Translations under genes and position numbers: made by a program | Notes under the pieces: model-generated | Seen by the model: the letters and a program-made list of their open reading frames with translations, nothing else | The model's database searches: none | Told to the model about the DNA's origin: nothing | In this document: piece after piece, positions 34,636 to 43,018 of the stretch | Layout: each line of letters starts with the position of its first letter | Numbering within the stretch: position 1 is the stretch's first letter | Source of the DNA: Steroidobacteraceae bacterium | GTDB lineage: Bacteria; Pseudomonadota; Gammaproteobacteria; Steroidobacterales; Steroidobacteraceae | DNA: 64,000 bases | Assembly (NCBI GenBank): GCA_041395505.1 | Contig: JAWLAG010000001.1 | Coordinates: forward strand, 620,001-684,000 | Direction: 5' to 3'

Positions 34636-36684
34636 ATGAGAATCCATAGTTTGCTGCTTGCCGGCATCGCCGCCGCAGCCGGTTGCGCAACGGTCAGCGA
34701 GCCACCAGCGGGCCAGGCAGCCTCGGCGCCGCCCCTCAAGTCCGGCCTCGACCTCGCGGGTTTCGACCGCAGTGTCCGACCACAGGATGACCTTTACCGG
34801 TTCACCAATGGCCAGTGGCTGGCGGACACCAATATTCCAGCCGACAAGTCAAATTACGGCATCTTCGGCATCCTTGATGACGATGCGCAGCAAAAGGTGT
34901 TCGCGCTCGTCAAGGAAGCGGCTGGCAATGAGGCGGCCACGCCCGGCTCATCGCAGCGCAAGATCGGCGATTTTTTCGCGAGCTTCATGGATACATCGAC
35001 TGTCGAAGCCGCAGGCCTCAGACCGCTCGCCCCGGAGCTCGCCGCAATCTCCGCGCTGGAGCATCCGGACGATGTATTCGCCTATTTCGGTCGCGCCCAG
35101 AGGCTGGGCGGTGCGGCACCGATCGTTTTCTTCGTCTCGCCGGACGGCGGCGATGCGACACGCTACGTGGGCTCCCTGTATCAGGCGGGCCTGACGATGC
35201 CCGATCGTGACTATTACCTGGTGGATGATGACAAGAACCGCGGTTATCGGCAGGCGTTCGTCCACTACGCAAGCGCCATGCTCGCTGCCGCCGACGTGCC
35301 GGATGCCGACGGGGCGGCGGCGCGAATACTCGCCCTCGAGACCGATATTGCCCGCGCGCAGTGGAGCCGCGTGCAAAATCGCGATCCGGTCGCAACCTAC
35401 AACAAGCTGTCGCGTTCCGAAGCCGCGGCCGCTGCGCCGCAATTTGGCTGGCAGCCATTTCTGGCTGCCATCGGCACCGATACCGGGGCGATTGACGTCA
35501 ATCAGCCGACCTATGTGGCGTCCCTGGGCGTCCTCGTCCGCGAGCGCCCGATTGCCACCTGGCGGGAATACCTCGCGTTTCAGCTGATCGACAGCTATGC
35601 ACCCTACCTCGCGTCGAAGTTCGACGAGCTGCATTTCGACTTCCATAGCCGCAGTCTTCGCGGCGTGCAGGAGCAGCAGGAGCGCTGGAAGCGCGGTGTC
35701 GACATGCTGGGCAACAACGTCGGGGAAATGGTCGGGCAGATGTATGTCGAGCGCCATTTCAGCCCCGCATCCAAAGCGCGCATGCAGGCCCTGGTTGGCA
35801 ATCTCTTGCAGGCGTTCGCGCAGTCCATCGACGGCCTGCAATGGATGGGGAGCGATACCCGCACGGCTGCGCACGAGAAACTCGGCAAGTTCACGGTCAA
35901 GATCGGTTACCCCGACAAATGGCGGGATTACTCGTCGCTTACGATTTCGCGCGATGACCTGGTTGGCAACATAGAGCGCGCGACGGCATTTGAATTCGAC
36001 CGCCAGCTGAAGAGGGTCGGCGGTCCGGTCGATCGCAGCGAGTGGCTGATGACACCCTACACGGTCAATGCCTATTACTATCCGCCGGCGAACGAAATCG
36101 TGTTCCCCGCCGCCATACTGCAGCCGCCATTTTTCGATCCGCAGGCCGACGATGCGGTCAACTACGGGGCGATCGGCGCGGTCATCGGCCATGAGATCAG
36201 CCACGGTTTCGATGATTCCGGTCGACAGTTCGATGGCGACGGCAACCTGCGTGACTGGTGGACCGCCGCCGATGCCGATGCCTTCAAGCAGCGCGCCGCT
36301 CGATTGGTCACGCAATATGGCGATTTCACCGTGCTCGATGACGAGAAAGTCAACGGCGAGCTGACGCTCGGTGAGAATATCGGCGACCTGTCGGGGCTTG
36401 CTGTCGCCTACAAGGCCTATTTGCTCTCCCTGGCCGGGACGGATCCGCCGGTCATCGACGGGTTCACCGGTCCGCAGCGCTTTTTCCTGGGTTGGTCCCA
36501 GGCCTGGCGGCGAAAATACCGGGACGACGAGCTGCGCCGGCGCCTGAAGATCGACCCGCACAGCCCGAGCGAATACCGCGCCAACGGTACGGTGAGCAAT
36601 ATCCAGGCCTTCTATGACGCCTTTGGTCTGCGCAGTGGCGACCGCCTGTTCCGACCGGAATCGGAGCGTGTCACAATCTGGTAG
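34636..36684 (+). CDS. M13-family zinc metallopeptidase (neprilysin/PepO-like), lipoprotein
   Basis: The 682-residue protein is an oligopeptidase of the M13 family. A lipoprotein signal (LLLAGIAAAAGC) tethers it to the envelope. The zinc motif is HEISH at residues 519-523 within GAVIGHEISHGFDDSGRQFD, and the third ligand is the glutamate of GENIGDLSGLAVAYKAY. The N-terminal FDRSVRPQDDLYRFTNGQW and the VNAYYYPPANEIVFPAAIL substrate-cleft motif are typical. Members degrade small secreted or signal peptides of under about 40 residues. ATG 34636 is chosen for its signal peptide. The LemA gene follows 32 bases later. Confidence 0.94.
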   Translation: MRIHSLLLAGIAAAAGCATVSEPPAGQAASAPPLKSGLDLAGFDRSVRPQDDLYRFTNGQWLADTNIPADKSNYGIFGILDDDAQQKVFALVKEAAGNEAATPGSSQRKIGDFFASFMDTSTVEAAGLRPLAPELAAISALEHPDDVFAYFGRAQRLGGAAPIVFFVSPDGGDATRYVGSLYQAGLTMPDRDYYLVDDDKNRGYRQAFVHYASAMLAAADVPDADGAAARILALETDIARAQWSRVQNRDPVATYNKLSRSEAAAAAPQFGWQPFLAAIGTDTGAIDVNQPTYVASLGVLVRERPIATWREYLAFQLIDSYAPYLASKFDELHFDFHSRSLRGVQEQQERWKRGVDMLGNNVGEMVGQMYVERHFSPASKARMQALVGNLLQAFAQSIDGLQWMGSDTRTAAHEKLGKFTVKIGYPDKWRDYSSLTISRDDLVGNIERATAFEFDRQLKRVGGPVDRSEWLMTPYTVNAYYYPPANEIVFPAAILQPPFFDPQADDAVNYGAIGAVIGHEISHGFDDSGRQFDGDGNLRDWWTAADADAFKQRAARLVTQYGDFTVLDDEKVNGELTLGENIGDLSGLAVAYKAYLLSLAGTDPPVIDGFTGPQRFFLGWSQAWRRKYRDDELRRRLKIDPHSPSEYRANGTVSNIQAFYDAFGLRSGDRLFRPESERVTIW

Positions 36685-36716
36685 TACCTTGCCGAGGAGC
36701 CTAACCGGGAGCCCAA

Positions 36717-37361
36717 ATGCGCATTGCAAAGATCGCCATGCTTCTACTGTCAGCCTTGCCGCTGGCAGGTTGCGGTTACAACACCATCCAGGATCAGGAC
36801 GAAACCGTGAAGGGCGCATGGGGCGAGGTCGTGAACCAGTACCAGCGTCGCGCGGACCTCATCCCGAACCTGGTTGCAACCGTGAAGGGATTTGCCGCAC
36901 AGGAACAGGCCGTGCTGATCGGCGTAACCGAGGCGCGCGCCCGCGCGACCGGCTTGCAGGTCTCGCCCGACGTCCTGAACGATCCTGCGGCCGTGGCGAA
37001 GTTCCAGGCGGTGCAGGGCGAATTGACGCAGGCGCTCAGCCGCTTGATGGTCGTGGTCGAGCGCTATCCTGAATTGAAGTCAAACGAAAACTTTCGCGAT
37101 CTGCAAGCACAGCTCGAGGGGACGGAGAATCGCATCGCCGTCGCACGCAATCGCTATATCGACGCGGTCCGCGCCTACAACGTCACGGTGCGAAGATTTC
37201 CGAGCAACCTGACTGCGATGATTTTCGGCTACAAGGTCAAGCCGAGTTTCACGGTCGAGAACGAGGCTGCCATTTCGCGGCCGCCGAGTGTCGATTTCGG
37301 CGCGCCGCAGGCGCCCGCCGCCGCGGCGCCGGCCACTGCACCCGCACCTGAAACGCCTTAG
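36717..37361 (+). CDS. lemA: LemA family protein
   Basis: The 214-residue protein has an N-terminal lipobox-like signal (LLLSALPLAGCGY) and the all-helical LemA core: YNTIQDQDETVKGAWGEVVNQYQRRADLIPNLVATVKGFA, then ELKSNENFRDLQAQLEGTENRIAVARNRYIDAV and the C-terminal FPSNLTAMIFGYK. The last 25 residues are a proline/alanine-rich tail. LemA proteins are envelope-associated with an unclear role. The two TPM-domain genes follow with gaps of 16 and 5 bases, a common LemA-TPM-TPM arrangement. Confidence 0.93.
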   Translation: MRIAKIAMLLLSALPLAGCGYNTIQDQDETVKGAWGEVVNQYQRRADLIPNLVATVKGFAAQEQAVLIGVTEARARATGLQVSPDVLNDPAAVAKFQAVQGELTQALSRLMVVVERYPELKSNENFRDLQAQLEGTENRIAVARNRYIDAVRAYNVTVRRFPSNLTAMIFGYKVKPSFTVENEAAISRPPSVDFGAPQAPAAAAPATAPAPETP

Positions 37362-37377
37362 CGCCGCGGGAATTGCA

Positions 37378-38259
37378 GTGTCGCAACTGCATGTCGCGGC
37401 CAGACTCGGGTGGCTGCTGTGTGCTGCGGCGCTTGCCAATGCGGCCGAAGTTGCCGTCCCTGCGCTCGAGGCGCGGGTTACCGACCTTACCGGCACGCTG
37501 ACCGCGGCCGAACAGGCATCGCTCGAGAGCAAGCTGGCCGATTTCGAAGCGCGCAAGGGCGCGCAGATCGCGGTACTCGTCGTACCGACGACGGAGCCCG
37601 AAGCCATCGAACAATACTCGATACGGGTCGTCGACCAATGGCAGCTGGGGCGAAAGGCGAGCGATGACGGCCTGCTGCTGCTGATCGCCAAGGACGACAA
37701 GCGCATGCGCATCGAAGTCGGGCAGGGACTCGAGGGCGCCGTAACCGACCTGTATTCGCGTCGAATCATCGCCGACACCATCGCGCCGCTATTCAAGCAA
37801 GGCGATTTCTATGGCGGCATCAACGCCGGCCTCGATCAGCTCATTCGCCTCATCGATGGTGAAGCGTTGCCTGCACCCGACAATGAATGGCACCCGCAGT
37901 CATCGATTCTGGATCACCTGCCGTTCCTGCTGGTCGCGGTATTCGTCGGCTCGATGATCCTGCGCACGATATTTGGCCGCGCGTTCGGCTCGCTCCTGAC
38001 GGGCGGTGCAACCGGCGGGCTGGTCTTTTTCGTGAGCCAGCTGCTTGGACTCAGCGTTGGCGCGGGCATTGCCGCATTCCTGTTCTCGCTGCTGCTCGGC
38101 TTCTCCGGCGCAGGCCGATGGTCGAGCCTGCCGCGTCATGGCGGCTGGGGCGGCGGTGGCTGGGGTGGGGGCGGCTGGGGCGGCGGTGGCTCGGCCGGCG
38201 GCGGATTCAGTGGCGGCGGCGGCGGCTTCAGCGGCGGCGGTGCGTCGGGGAGCTGGTGA
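37378..38259 (+). CDS. TPM-domain protein, YgcG-like, with Gly/Trp-rich tail
   Basis: The 293-residue protein starts with GTG, supported by GGGA 7 bases upstream, and has a signal peptide (LGWLLCAAALANAAEV). A TPM domain follows (VTDLTGTLTAAEQASLESKL, IAVLVVPTTEPEAIEQYSIR, RIEVGQGLEGAVTDLYSRRI), then two or three membrane helices around residues 180-245 and a glycine-rich C-terminus with GGWGG repeats ending GGGASGSW. TPM proteins act in the envelope, some in photosystem or chaperone-like roles; the function in heterotrophs is unknown. It is the middle gene of the LemA-TPM-TPM unit. Confidence 0.9.
   Translation: MSQLHVAARLGWLLCAAALANAAEVAVPALEARVTDLTGTLTAAEQASLESKLADFEARKGAQIAVLVVPTTEPEAIEQYSIRVVDQWQLGRKASDDGLLLLIAKDDKRMRIEVGQGLEGAVTDLYSRRIIADTIAPLFKQGDFYGGINAGLDQLIRLIDGEALPAPDNEWHPQSSILDHLPFLLVAVFVGSMILRTIFGRAFGSLLTGGATGGLVFFVSQLLGLSVGAGIAAFLFSLLLGFSGAGRWSSLPRHGGWGGGGWGGGGWGGGGSAGGGFSGGGGGFSGGGASGSW
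38140..38190 (+). repeat. In-frame 15-base repeat encoding GGWGG units
   Basis: About three copies of a 15-base unit (GGCTGGGGCGGCGGT and variants) encode Gly-Gly-Trp-Gly-Gly in the tail of the TPM protein. It is low-complexity coding sequence that may vary in copy number by slippage. Confidence 0.7.
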
Positions 38260-38264
38260 GACTG

Positions 38265-38759
38265 ATGCGGTTCCTCAAGCACGCTTTTGCGCTGCACTGG
38301 CTGACACGGCGGCGCTTCTCGCGACGCGTGCTCGATGCCATCGAGCAGGCCATCAGGCAGGTCGAATCGCGCCACGATGGCGAATTGCGTTTCGCCGTGG
38401 AAACCGCGCTCGAGTTGCCCGATCTGTGGCATACACGCAGTGCCAAGGAGCGCGCGCTACAGGTGTTCGGGCAGCTCGGCGTGTGGGACACCGCGGGCAA
38501 CAACGGCGTACTTATATACGTGCTGATGGCCGACCACGCGGTCGAGATCGTCGCCGATCGCGCGATTGCGGCGCGGGTCGATACGCAGGAGTGGCGTCGC
38601 ATTTGTGCGACGATGCGCGACAGCTTCCGCGAAGGAGCATACGAGAAAGGCTCGGTCGCGGGCGTTCTCGCTGTCGGGGAGCTCCTGGCGCGGCATTTTC
38701 CGGGCGGCCGGAGCAAGCCCGGGAGCGATGAATTGCCCAATCAGCCGGTCTTGCTCTAG
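38265..38759 (+). CDS. TPM-domain protein, short form
   Basis: A 164-residue protein with no signal peptide but a basic N-terminal stretch (FALHWLTRRRFSRR) that may associate with the inner face of the membrane. The TPM core is visible: IEQAIRQVESRHDGELRFAVE, the KERALQVFGQLGVWDTAGNNGVLIYV block, VEIVADRAIAARV and SVAGVLAVGELLARHF. It follows the longer TPM gene by 5 bases and forms the third gene of the LemA-TPM-TPM unit. The function is unknown. Confidence 0.88.
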   Translation: MRFLKHAFALHWLTRRRFSRRVLDAIEQAIRQVESRHDGELRFAVETALELPDLWHTRSAKERALQVFGQLGVWDTAGNNGVLIYVLMADHAVEIVADRAIAARVDTQEWRRICATMRDSFREGAYEKGSVAGVLAVGELLARHFPGGRSKPGSDELPNQPVLL

Positions 38760-38826
38760 CGCACCTGTCCGCAAACCGGTTCAGGTTGGCCGTGTCGCAT
38801 CGCCTTGCGTTATCCTTGGGTGGACC

Positions 38827-40041
38827 ATGAACATCGCGAAGCGCCTCAAGATCGTCCTCCCGCTCCTGGCCACGATGCTGGCAGTGGCCAGCTGCTCGTT
38901 GCTCGAGCAGCCGTTGTTCGGCAAGCGCCGCGTTGCGAAACCGGAGCCCGCGCCCGTTGTCCAGGCGCTGCCCGATCCGGTCACGACACATCACTTCGAG
39001 CTGAGTGATGCCGACACCGATGTCGTTGGCTACGTGCAGGTCATCAAGGCGAGCAAGGAAGATACGCTGACCGACATCGCCCGTCGCTTCAATGTCGGAT
39101 TCGAGGACCTGGCACGCGCTAACCCCAAGGTCGATCCTTGGCTACCCGGCGAAGGTCGCGAAATCGTGATTCCGAGCCAGTACGTGCTGCCCGATGCGCC
39201 GCGCGAGGGCATCATCATCAATGCGGCGGCCATGCGCCTTTACTATTTCCCGAAGGCGCAAAGCGGCAAACCTCAGGAGGTCTATACCTATCCCATCGGT
39301 ATCGGCCGCGTCGGCTGGAAGACTCCGGAAGGGGTGACCCGCATCGTGCGTCGCAAGAAAGACCCGACCTGGACCGTACCGAGCTCGGTACGCAAGGAGC
39401 ATGCCGAGAATGGTGATCCGTTGCCGGCGGTCGTCGGGGCGGGCCCGGACAACCCCCTCGGTCGCCATGCCCTCTATCTTGGCTGGCCGAGTTACCTCGT
39501 GCACGGCACCAACAAACCGGCCGGCGTCGGACTGCGCTCAAGCCACGGCTGTGTCCGCCTGTATCCGGAAGACATCGCACAACTGTTCGACATGGCACCC
39601 GACGGCACCAAGGTGCGCGTGGTCAACCAGCCGTTCCTGTTCGGCTGGCACGACAACCAGCTGTACTTGCAGGCCTACGATATCCTCGAGGACGACCCTC
39701 GCGACTGGAGCAATGCCGAGCGCAAGCTCCTGTCGAAATCTCTCGCCAAACGCATCCAGAAACAATTGAAGGCGCGCAACGAGGAAGTCGACTGGGACGA
39801 AGTGTCGGCGCTGGCGCACGAGCCGCGCGGCATCCCCGTGGCGATTTCGCAGACCGGAAGCGATGTCGACAAAGTCATTGCCGGGGCCATACGTGTCGCC
39901 AATCGACTGCCCAAAGGTGCGAACTGGGATGGCCAATCCGACGCGCCCATGGATGAAAAAGCCTTCAAGGAAATGTTCGCCGATACCGAGGAAGCGAGCG
40001 ATCAGACTGCCGCACCAGCGGCCGGTGGCGCAACCCACTGA
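38827..40041 (+). CDS. L,D-transpeptidase (YkuD) with LysM-like domain, lipoprotein
   Basis: The 404-residue envelope enzyme cross-links peptidoglycan or attaches lipoproteins to it through meso-diaminopimelate. A lipoprotein signal (LLATMLAVASC) is followed by a LysM-type domain (IKASKEDTLTDIARRFNVGFEDLARANP) and a YkuD domain with HGTNKPAGVGLRSSHGCVRL, where Cys242 is the nucleophile. The ErfK/YbiS-type signature is clear. A C-terminal extension of about 110 residues is charged and helical. ATG 38827 gives a proper signal peptide. The gene lies in a run of envelope genes, 67 bases after the TPM gene. Confidence 0.93.
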   Translation: MNIAKRLKIVLPLLATMLAVASCSLLEQPLFGKRRVAKPEPAPVVQALPDPVTTHHFELSDADTDVVGYVQVIKASKEDTLTDIARRFNVGFEDLARANPKVDPWLPGEGREIVIPSQYVLPDAPREGIIINAAAMRLYYFPKAQSGKPQEVYTYPIGIGRVGWKTPEGVTRIVRRKKDPTWTVPSSVRKEHAENGDPLPAVVGAGPDNPLGRHALYLGWPSYLVHGTNKPAGVGLRSSHGCVRLYPEDIAQLFDMAPDGTKVRVVNQPFLFGWHDNQLYLQAYDILEDDPRDWSNAERKLLSKSLAKRIQKQLKARNEEVDWDEVSALAHEPRGIPVAISQTGSDVDKVIAGAIRVANRLPKGANWDGQSDAPMDEKAFKEMFADTEEASDQTAAPAAGGATH

Positions 40042-40051
40042 CCCGGTCGAG

Positions 40052-40087
40052 CGGGATCATGGGGTTGGTTCGAGTCGCCTGATCCCG
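40052..40087. other. Inverted repeat between L,D-transpeptidase and rhomboid genes
   Basis: The 8-base arms CGGGATCA/TGATCCCG are separated by 20 bases. There is no T-run, so it is not a clear terminator. It could be a weak transcription barrier or a protein-binding dyad. Confidence 0.35.
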
Positions 40088-40122
40088 GTTCCGAAAGCCC
40101 CTCGCGTGAGCACCGGCGGCGC

Positions 40123-40815
40123 ATGGTAATTCCACTGCACGATGACAACCCCGCGCGCATACGACCATTCGTCACCTATGCGCTGCTCGCGCTATGCGTG
40201 CTGGCTTTCTTGCTGCAACTTTTCTCCGGCGGCAACGGCGAACGGATCGTCTACGCGCTCGGTGTGATTCCCGCTGTATTGCTCGGCCATATGCAGCTGC
40301 CGACGGAGCTCAGCTGGGTCGCGCCGCAATTGACTATCGTGACTTCGATGTTCCTGCACGGCAGTCTGCTGCACCTCGCGGGCAACATGCTCTACCTGTG
40401 GATCTTCGGCAACAATGTCGAGGATGCGATGGGGCATGCGCGCTTCGTATTTTTCTATCTGATCTGCGGTTGCGCCGCCGTGTTTGCCCAAGCGCTGCCG
40501 GATCCCGCGTCCCGGGTGCCAATGATAGGCGCGAGCGGCGCCATATCAGGCGTGCTCGGCGCCTATATGCTGCTCTATCCGCGCGCGCGCATATTGCTCG
40601 GCTTGCCGCTGGGCTTCGTGATCATCCGACTCGGTCGTGCGCCCGCACTCGTCGTACTTGCAGTTTGGTTCATGATGCAACTCGCCATGCAGCTTATGTC
40701 AGGTGAGGCGGAGGGCGGCGTTGCATTTCGCGCGCACATCGGTGGCTTCATCGCCGGCGTCCTGCTCGTGCCCGTCTTCAAGGATCGCGACGTTCCGCTC
40801 TGGCGAGCGCACTGA
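40123..40815 (+). CDS. Rhomboid-family intramembrane serine protease
   Basis: The 230-residue protein has six or seven membrane helices. The catalytic dyad is visible: Ser138 in MIGASGAISGVLGAY and His205 in RAHIGGFIAG. The conserved HGSLLHLAGNMLYLWIFGNNVED segment of loop 1 and TM2 is also present. It cleaves membrane proteins near helix ends, but the substrate is unknown. The orphan tail-sheath-like gene begins 75 bases downstream on the same strand, so they may share a transcript. Confidence 0.92.
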   Translation: MVIPLHDDNPARIRPFVTYALLALCVLAFLLQLFSGGNGERIVYALGVIPAVLLGHMQLPTELSWVAPQLTIVTSMFLHGSLLHLAGNMLYLWIFGNNVEDAMGHARFVFFYLICGCAAVFAQALPDPASRVPMIGASGAISGVLGAYMLLYPRARILLGLPLGFVIIRLGRAPALVVLAVWFMMQLAMQLMSGEAEGGVAFRAHIGGFIAGVLLVPVFKDRDVPLWRAH

Positions 40816-40890
40816 GTCGCTGCGCGTCGTTCATCGCGCAGCCGACTGAGCGATGTGCTACATTGCGCCGCGTTGATCGCAGGGTGGGCT

Positions 40891-42519
40891 GTGGCAGAAC
40901 GCGTCAGCGCGGGAATACAAGTCGTCGAACAAAATGGCCCGGAGCACGCCATCGCGCGTGTGCAGACCGGTGTCACAGCGTTCATCGGCCGCACTCTGAA
41001 AGGACCGGTTAACACACCGGTCGATATCGACGACTTCGCCGAGTTCCAGCATGTCTTTGGCGGCCTTTGGCAGCCCTCCACACTCGGCTATGCCGTCGAG
41101 CAATATTTCGAAAACGGCGGCCGCAAGGCAATCGTCGTCCGGGTGTGCAATGGCGGACGGCCGCCGACCATTGCACTGCCGGCAGGCAGTGCCCGTCTCA
41201 AACTGCGTGGTCTGTCGCCGGGTACGCGCGAGTATCTTCGTGCGTCGGTGGACTACGACGGACTCGCCCGAGAGGACAGCGCACGGTTCAATCTGGTCGT
41301 GCAGCGTGTGCGCAGCCCCGGTTCCGAGGCGATAGAAGACCAGGAAATATTTCGCAACCTCTCCGTGCAGGCGGACGATGAACGCTTCGTCGTCGCCGTG
41401 CTCGCGGAATCGCGCCTTGTGCGCGTTGATGGCGACGTGCCAGCCCAGCGACCCGATCGTTCGCCGGCCGCGCCGTCCGGCGCGGTCGTGGGTTACGTCC
41501 TCAGTGGCAATGACGGTGACGATGGCGGTCCCATCAGCGATTACGACATCATCGGCTCGGCGCAGCAGCACACCGGGCTGTTTGCGCTCGCGGCCGCAAC
41601 GCACTTCGACCTGTTGTGCATACCGCCGCTGACCCGGGACCGTGATGTCGGCCTGTCGACCTGGCTGGTGGCGGCGAGATTCTGCCGCGACCAGCATGCG
41701 ATGCTTCTGATCGATCCTCCCATCGCCTGGAACAGCGCGCGGGCCGCGCTCGATGGGCTGCGCGGCTGGCCGTTTCGCGCCGACAATGCCGCACTGTATT
41801 TCCCGCGCGTACTGGCGTTCGATCGGCTACGCGGCCGTTGGGAGCAATTCGGGTCGGCCGCAGCCGCGGCCGGCATGCTGGCCCGCACGGATGTGCACTG
41901 TCCGGTATGGTCGGCAGTCGACACCGACGAGCCGCCGCTGCGTCCAAGCCTGAAGCCCGCTGTCGCGATCAACGATGCCGAACGCGTTCGCATGGAACAT
42001 CTGGGAATCAACACCCTGCTCGGGGTTCGCGCATCGGGTGTTCACGCTGGCAACGCGCGCACCCTGGCGGATGGCAACGCCGGCGCTACCGACTGGCGTT
42101 ACCTCGCCGCGCGGCGACTGTCGTTGTTCATCACCGCGAGCGTCGAGAACGGCACACGCTGGACCATATTCGAGCGCAATGGTCCGGCCACCTGGATGCG
42201 CGCACGTGCTCAGGTGTCGGCATTCCTGGAAGCGCTGGCGCAGGAGGGTGCGCTCGTCGGCGCAACGCCCGAGGACAGCTATTTCGTCATCTGCGATGCG
42301 CGGCTCAACAGTGCGCAGGTGCGCGCCCAGGGGAAGCTCTGCATCCTGTTCGGATTCGCGCCGTCCCGACCAGGGGTGTTCCAGGCGTTTCTGGTGACTC
42401 ACCGTGCCAACGGTAGCCAGGTGCGGCAGGTGTGGGTCAATCGCATGGCAACTTCCGGACGCCACGTGACCGAGGAAATCGAAACCCAGCTCCTGCGTGG
42501 CCTGGTCCTGCAGGACTAG
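40891..42519 (+). CDS. Phage-tail-sheath-like protein, orphan
   Basis: The 542-residue protein matches contractile tail sheath proteins from end to end. The N-terminus reads AGIQVVEQ, then QTGVTAFIGRTLKGPVNTPV and FQHVFGGLW, followed by LGYAVEQYFENGGRKAIVVRV. The C-terminal sheath domain has NTLLGVRA, WRYLAARRLSLFITASVE and GKLCILFGFAPSRPGVF. The GTG at 40891 has AGGG 6 bases upstream and gives the standard sheath start; an ATG at 40855 adds 12 unrelated residues. No tube, baseplate, ATPase or other phage gene is nearby. Its base composition resembles its neighbours, so it is not a fresh insertion. The stop overlaps the convergent DUF4442 gene by 4 bases. Confidence 0.85.
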   Translation: MAERVSAGIQVVEQNGPEHAIARVQTGVTAFIGRTLKGPVNTPVDIDDFAEFQHVFGGLWQPSTLGYAVEQYFENGGRKAIVVRVCNGGRPPTIALPAGSARLKLRGLSPGTREYLRASVDYDGLAREDSARFNLVVQRVRSPGSEAIEDQEIFRNLSVQADDERFVVAVLAESRLVRVDGDVPAQRPDRSPAAPSGAVVGYVLSGNDGDDGGPISDYDIIGSAQQHTGLFALAAATHFDLLCIPPLTRDRDVGLSTWLVAARFCRDQHAMLLIDPPIAWNSARAALDGLRGWPFRADNAALYFPRVLAFDRLRGRWEQFGSAAAAAGMLARTDVHCPVWSAVDTDEPPLRPSLKPAVAINDAERVRMEHLGINTLLGVRASGVHAGNARTLADGNAGATDWRYLAARRLSLFITASVENGTRWTIFERNGPATWMRARAQVSAFLEALAQEGALVGATPEDSYFVICDARLNSAQVRAQGKLCILFGFAPSRPGVFQAFLVTHRANGSQVRQVWVNRMATSGRHVTEEIETQLLRGLVLQD

Positions 42520-43001
42520 CCGGCACTGCCGGCGCGCGCCGCAACGTACATGGTGATCACCGCGCGCACGACCTCCCGCTGGTAGTTGTCGGTGACGGTG
42601 ACCGGCACGCCGACATTCTCGGCATCAGACCACTCGCCGCGATCGATTTTCGCGGTGGCACGCAGGCCAGTCGTCGCCTTGTTCAGGTACTCGATGGTCA
42701 TGCCCCGGGGAATCCACCTCAGCCGCGGCGGCAAGCTGACTTCGATCGCGAGCCCCGCGGCGAGTTCGCATAGATTGCCTGCGGCGAGGGCGTGTACGGT
42801 GCCGATATGATTCTCTACCGCACGCCGCTTCGGCATGGTCACGACGCACAGGCCCGGCTGCAGCGTCAGGATGCGCGGTGAAATCGTCGCAAAGTAGGGT
42901 GCCTTGAAACACACTGCGCGGGTAAATAGCCAGCGACCCATGGCGTTCCCCGACAACAGGTTCCAGCGTGCGAGCGTGCGTGGGATGTCGCTAGCCGTCA
43001 T
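42516..43001 (-). CDS. DUF4442 hotdog-fold thioesterase-like protein
   Basis: The 161-residue protein fits the DUF4442 group of hotdog-fold proteins related to PaaI-type thioesterases: FKAPYFATISPRI, the central helix motif NHIGTVHALAAGNLCELAAGLA, and RWIPRGMTIEYLNKATTGLRATA. These enzymes may hydrolyse acyl-CoA or remodel lipids, but this subgroup is not characterised. It is convergent with the sheath gene (4-base stop overlap CTAG) and lies 17 bases downstream of the hydantoinase gene on the same strand. Confidence 0.87.
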   Translation of the reverse strand: MTASDIPRTLARWNLLSGNAMGRWLFTRAVCFKAPYFATISPRILTLQPGLCVVTMPKRRAVENHIGTVHALAAGNLCELAAGLAIEVSLPPRLRWIPRGMTIEYLNKATTGLRATAKIDRGEWSDAENVGVPVTVTDNYQREVVRAVITMYVAARAGSAG

Positions 43002-43018
43002 GACCCGGAATTCTATGC

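Noticed and set aside
38140..38250. Possible satellite or CRISPR-like repeat
   Set aside because: The 15-base units are in-frame coding repeats for a Gly/Trp-rich tail with no spacers.
40050..40090. tRNA-like segment (GGTTCGAGT between complementary arms)
   Set aside because: The TTCGAGT loop is not flanked by a 5-bp T stem, and there is no anticodon or D arm; only the outer inverted repeat is real.
40891..42519. Prophage island
   Set aside because: No integrase, attachment repeats, capsid, tail tube or lysis genes flank the sheath-like gene, and its base composition is like its surroundings.
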